NCBI GenBank assembly: GCA_012064415.1
Contig: SSNU01000116.1
Span: forward strand, 62,754-81,932
DNA: 19,179 bases
DNA from: Gyrodactylus bullatarudis
Lineage: Eukaryota; Platyhelminthes; Monogenea; Gyrodactylidea; Gyrodactylidae
Reading direction: 5' to 3'
Positions 17,091 to 19,179 of this stretch are shown here, one piece after another; the first letter of the stretch is position 1, and every line of letters starts with the position of its first letter. A model generated the notes under the pieces. The model was given only the letters and a program-made list of their open reading frames with translations, ran no database searches and was not told the DNA's origin. The translations under genes were made by a program, and so were the position numbers.

Positions 17091-18355
17091 ATGGATGTAT
17101 TTCAACGCAAAGCCTCCCTTTGTGACCGTAATTTTGATGAAGATTAAGTTCAGATGAAAGTGACAATCTGGAAATATTCGAAGAACCCCAATTCTGATGA
17201 AGAAAAAGAGGATTTTCAAGTTGAAATTGAAGCCGAAAAAAAGTTTGTCTCAAAAGATGGAAAAAATGTTTTCACAACAATTCCACCGAAATTGGCCAAA
17301 ACCACACAAAAGGATATTTGCAAGTTCAAAGCTGGTCCTTCTAAACACAAAAATTTGTTCGAACCAATCAAATTTTTCTCATTGTTAGTTCCTGATTCAG
17401 TATTGCTCTCAATTGTCAAATGGTCAAACAAATATAAAAATTCAAAAAAGTTTAAGGATGCCGACATCACCCTTATGGAACTCATACGGATCGAAATATG
17501 TATACGGGATAACGAAAAAGAGGGTTAGATATTGAATCACTATGGAAACGAGCTAGTAAGATTATCAATGTCAAAATGGAGATTTTTACTCATCAGAAGA
17601 ATAATCAGATTTGATGATAAGGAGTTCCGAGCCACGCGTGAGATAAAGGATCGATTGGCCCCTATTAGAGTGATTTTCGATCAATTTATAAATAATTGTG
17701 TTTCAAGCTACACACCAAGTGAAAACCTTACCATAGATGATACCATTTCGAAGGTGTTCAAGAAAATAAAATCGATAAAAACCAAGGAGAAAGAGTTGTC
17801 AGAGAGTTTTCTTTGCCGTTTCTCAATTCAGGTAGAACAATTACAATGGATAATTTTTTTACGACTAAAAGTATTTAGGGATATTTATTTAGTAAAAAAA
17901 CCTGTTTAGTGGGAACTGTTCGAAAAAACAGAACTTTTCTTCCAATCCAGCTTCAATCAAAATTACATTTATAAAGATAACACTACAATTCTACAGTATG
18001 GTCAAAAGAAAAATAAGCCAGTTCTCGTGATGTCATCTCAGCATAATGGCCCTAGCGAATCTAACGAGAAGCCAAATATCATTGAATATTACAATAAAAC
18101 CAAAGGTGGTGTGGACATATTAGATCAGCTTGTTCGTTTCTATTCGTGTAGAAGAGGATCTCGAAGATGGCCCCTAGTATTTTTTTGGAATCTTCTTGAA
18201 TCTTCTTGAAAAATAAACTGACTCAAAATTTTACAAGAGATGTGTCTTAAGGCCTTATAAATTTTCGTAAAAGAGAAACTTGTGAGGGAAAGGATGACTT
18301 CGGTCCAGAATTTTTAAAGAGAACCAGGTGTTCTTCTCGCAAGTAAAACAAATTT
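17091..18355 (+). pseudogene. piggyBac transposase relic (plus strand)
   Basis: A likely start ATG at 17091 is followed by an acidic N-terminus (SSDESDNLEIFEEP and NSDEEKEDF, in different frames) and then the DDE core. DRLAPIRVIFDQFINNC and SENLTIDDTIS carry the first catalytic Asp (17736-17738). ITMDNFFTTKSI carries the second (17849-17851, another frame). TCLVGTVRKNRTFLPIQLQ follows at 17900, then KNKPVLVMSSQH, and NKTKGGVDILDQLVRFYSCR carries the third (18114-18116). First to second Asp spacing is about 38 residues against about 78 in canonical piggyBac, so roughly 40 residues are deleted. Stops near 17526 and 17875 and several frameshifts make it inactive. The C-terminal Cys-rich domain is not clearly readable before the junction with the opposite-strand piggyBac piece at about 18356. 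Confidence 0.88.
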
Positions 18356-18360
18356 GTCAA

Positions 18361-18768
18361 TTATGCAGAAAAAATCAGGTCAAAAAAGTCATAATGATCA
18401 ACAGCCCTTCTTGAATAAGTAGTGAGACCAGATCGAAAATTGCATAAGTTTGAGGTCTTGGTTTTGGTTTTTCTAGGGGGGTTATACGAATACTCATAGT
18501 TTCCACATTTTGATAGTAATTTATCAGATCTGGGTCTTTCGATTATGGTACTATTTAGAATGATCTCTTCAAATGAACTCGTTTCTGTATCGGTTTCGTG
18601 AATCTGAAAATCTTCATTATCTGAATTTTCTTCCGGCACACTAAATTCATCTTCTGAGTTGGACATATCACTTTGAAAATCGTTTCGAACATTATTTGAA
18701 ACTTGAGCAAAAGTATCGTCTTGTCTGTTCATAATATAGAAGAAAAATGATGGGAAAAATGTATGCAA
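18361..18768 (-). pseudogene. piggyBac N-terminal fragment (minus strand)
   Basis: A minus-strand frame begins with ATG at 18768, or more likely at 18732 (MNRQDDTFAQVSNNV). It has an acidic Ser/Glu/Asp stretch, then ERPRSDKLLSKCGNYEYSYN, PRKTKTKTSNLCNFRSG and VDHYDFFDLIFSA, before a stop at 18361-18363. This is the usual piggyBac order: acidic N-terminus, W/Y-S-x-x-P-P segment, R-x-G-x-T, then F-x-L-F/I-F. It stops where the DDE domain should begin and abuts the tail-to-tail plus-strand piggyBac. It belongs to a different subfamily from that copy. Confidence 0.75.
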
Positions 18769-18834
18769 TGAGCATAGTATTGTAATTTGTAAATTTTGTT
18801 ACAATAATAAATAGATTATTTCATTTATTTAACT

Positions 18835-18931
18835 TTAACCCTCACCCGGTCAACCTAAAATATTGCATAGATGGTTTTTGGGGTTTTGAACACCCCATCA
18901 GTAAAAATTAGAATTCGAAAGTGTAAATAAT
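18835..18931. repeat. piggyBac terminus with TTAA target site
   Basis: TTAA (18835-18838) is followed by CCCTCACCCGGTCAACC and a subterminal stretch containing GGGGTTTTGAACACCCC (near 18880-18896), which can form a hairpin. piggyBac elements insert at TTAA and commonly start with C-runs, and the minus-strand C-terminal coding fragment ends only 93 bp inside. This is therefore most likely the 3' end of that element. The partner end lies beyond the window. Confidence 0.7.
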
Positions 18932-19179
18932 TTATTTTGCACTACAATTAATACATAAATTAATCATGTGTTCAGAACATACAACACTAGAACATTCAAT
19001 GCATTTTGTTTTAACTTTACGATCATTTTTTCTAGGACATAATGTGCATCTAGAAGGTTTCTCAGCAAATTTTTGGCTAGGATCATTCAACTTTCTACGT
19101 TTAGAGTTGATTTCTTGATGATTGGCAGGTCTTTTTGTTGAGTTCTGCATCATTTTTTCACTCAGCTCTTTCAAAAATA
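18932..19179 (-). CDS. piggyBac C-terminal Cys-rich domain, cut by window edge
   Basis: The minus-strand frame is open from the window end to the stop at 18932-18934. After a basic, polar linker (NSTKRPANHQEINSKRRKL) comes the zinc-binding tail RCTLCPRKNDRKVKTKCIEC, then VCSEHMINLCINCSAK. The pattern is CxxC, CxxC, CxxH, CxxC, as in the C-terminal Cys-rich domain of piggyBac transposases, which helps bind the element's ends. The start and catalytic core lie beyond the window, so the visible part could belong to a full-length gene. Its element end with TTAA is at 18835. Confidence 0.8.
   Translation of the reverse strand, partial: FLKELSEKMMQNSTKRPANHQEINSKRRKLNDPSQKFAEKPSRCTLCPRKNDRKVKTKCIECSSVVCSEHMINLCINCSAK

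Noticed and set aside
1..19179. CRISPR arrays, tRNA or rRNA genes, bacterial operons
   Set aside because: No regularly spaced short repeats, no cloverleaf-like B-box context and no conserved rRNA segments were seen; the content is eukaryotic transposons.

Overview
The window looks like AT-rich, non-coding-dominated DNA from an invertebrate animal, or a similarly transposon-loaded eukaryote. There are no bacterial operons, ribosome binding sites or dense collinear genes. Nearly everything recognisable is a piece of a eukaryotic mobile element: non-LTR retrotransposon, Penelope-like element (PLE, two copies), Helitron, pogo/Tigger, two further Tc1/mariner-type transposases, Merlin (IS1016-like) and piggyBac (three pieces). 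A possible host or gene-like fragment near 8.9-9.5 kb carries candidate introns of only about 50-75 bp. The species cannot be named from the sequence alone.

Layout. 1-75 is a terminal repeat whose second copy lies at 8738-8812. 290-888 is a relic of a LINE endonuclease. 1095-3131 (-) is a PLE reverse transcriptase with GIY-YIG endonuclease, open along its whole length. It ends in a 123-bp patch (3132-3254) built from two rearranged pieces of the same PLE. 3543-5028 is a frameshifted Helitron PIF1-type helicase. 5101-7291 is a mosaic of Tc1/mariner pieces: a pogo/Tigger DDE relic between ~245-bp inverted arms, and a second DDE transposase on the minus strand. 7335-8812 is a less AT-rich island with unrecognised coding blocks, three back-to-back hairpins and the second copy of the terminal repeat. 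8867-9513 is the possible spliced gene. 9635-9662 resembles a Helitron 3' end, followed by more than 2 kb with nothing recognisable.

11907-12924 is a Tc1-like transposase relic whose first two coding blocks join in frame if a 34-bp GT...AG segment is removed. 13589-14981 is a complete-ended Merlin element with ~213-bp, almost identical terminal inverted repeats and a perfect 8-bp target duplication (AAAATTTC), but a broken transposase. 15189-15891 (-) is a Ser/Thr/Pro/Asn-rich unknown ORF. 15911-16505 (-) is the N-terminal part of a second PLE. 16640-16980 resembles an uncharacterised invertebrate protein family. 17091-19179 holds three piggyBac pieces, including a TTAA-flanked element terminus at 18835.

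The genes do not form a pathway. The window is best read as a transposon graveyard with at least two recent events: the Merlin insertion and the self-patching of the PLE. The main candidates for something undescribed are the 7335-8812 unit with its structured 3' region, the very small candidate introns, and the foldback structure at 5223-6174.
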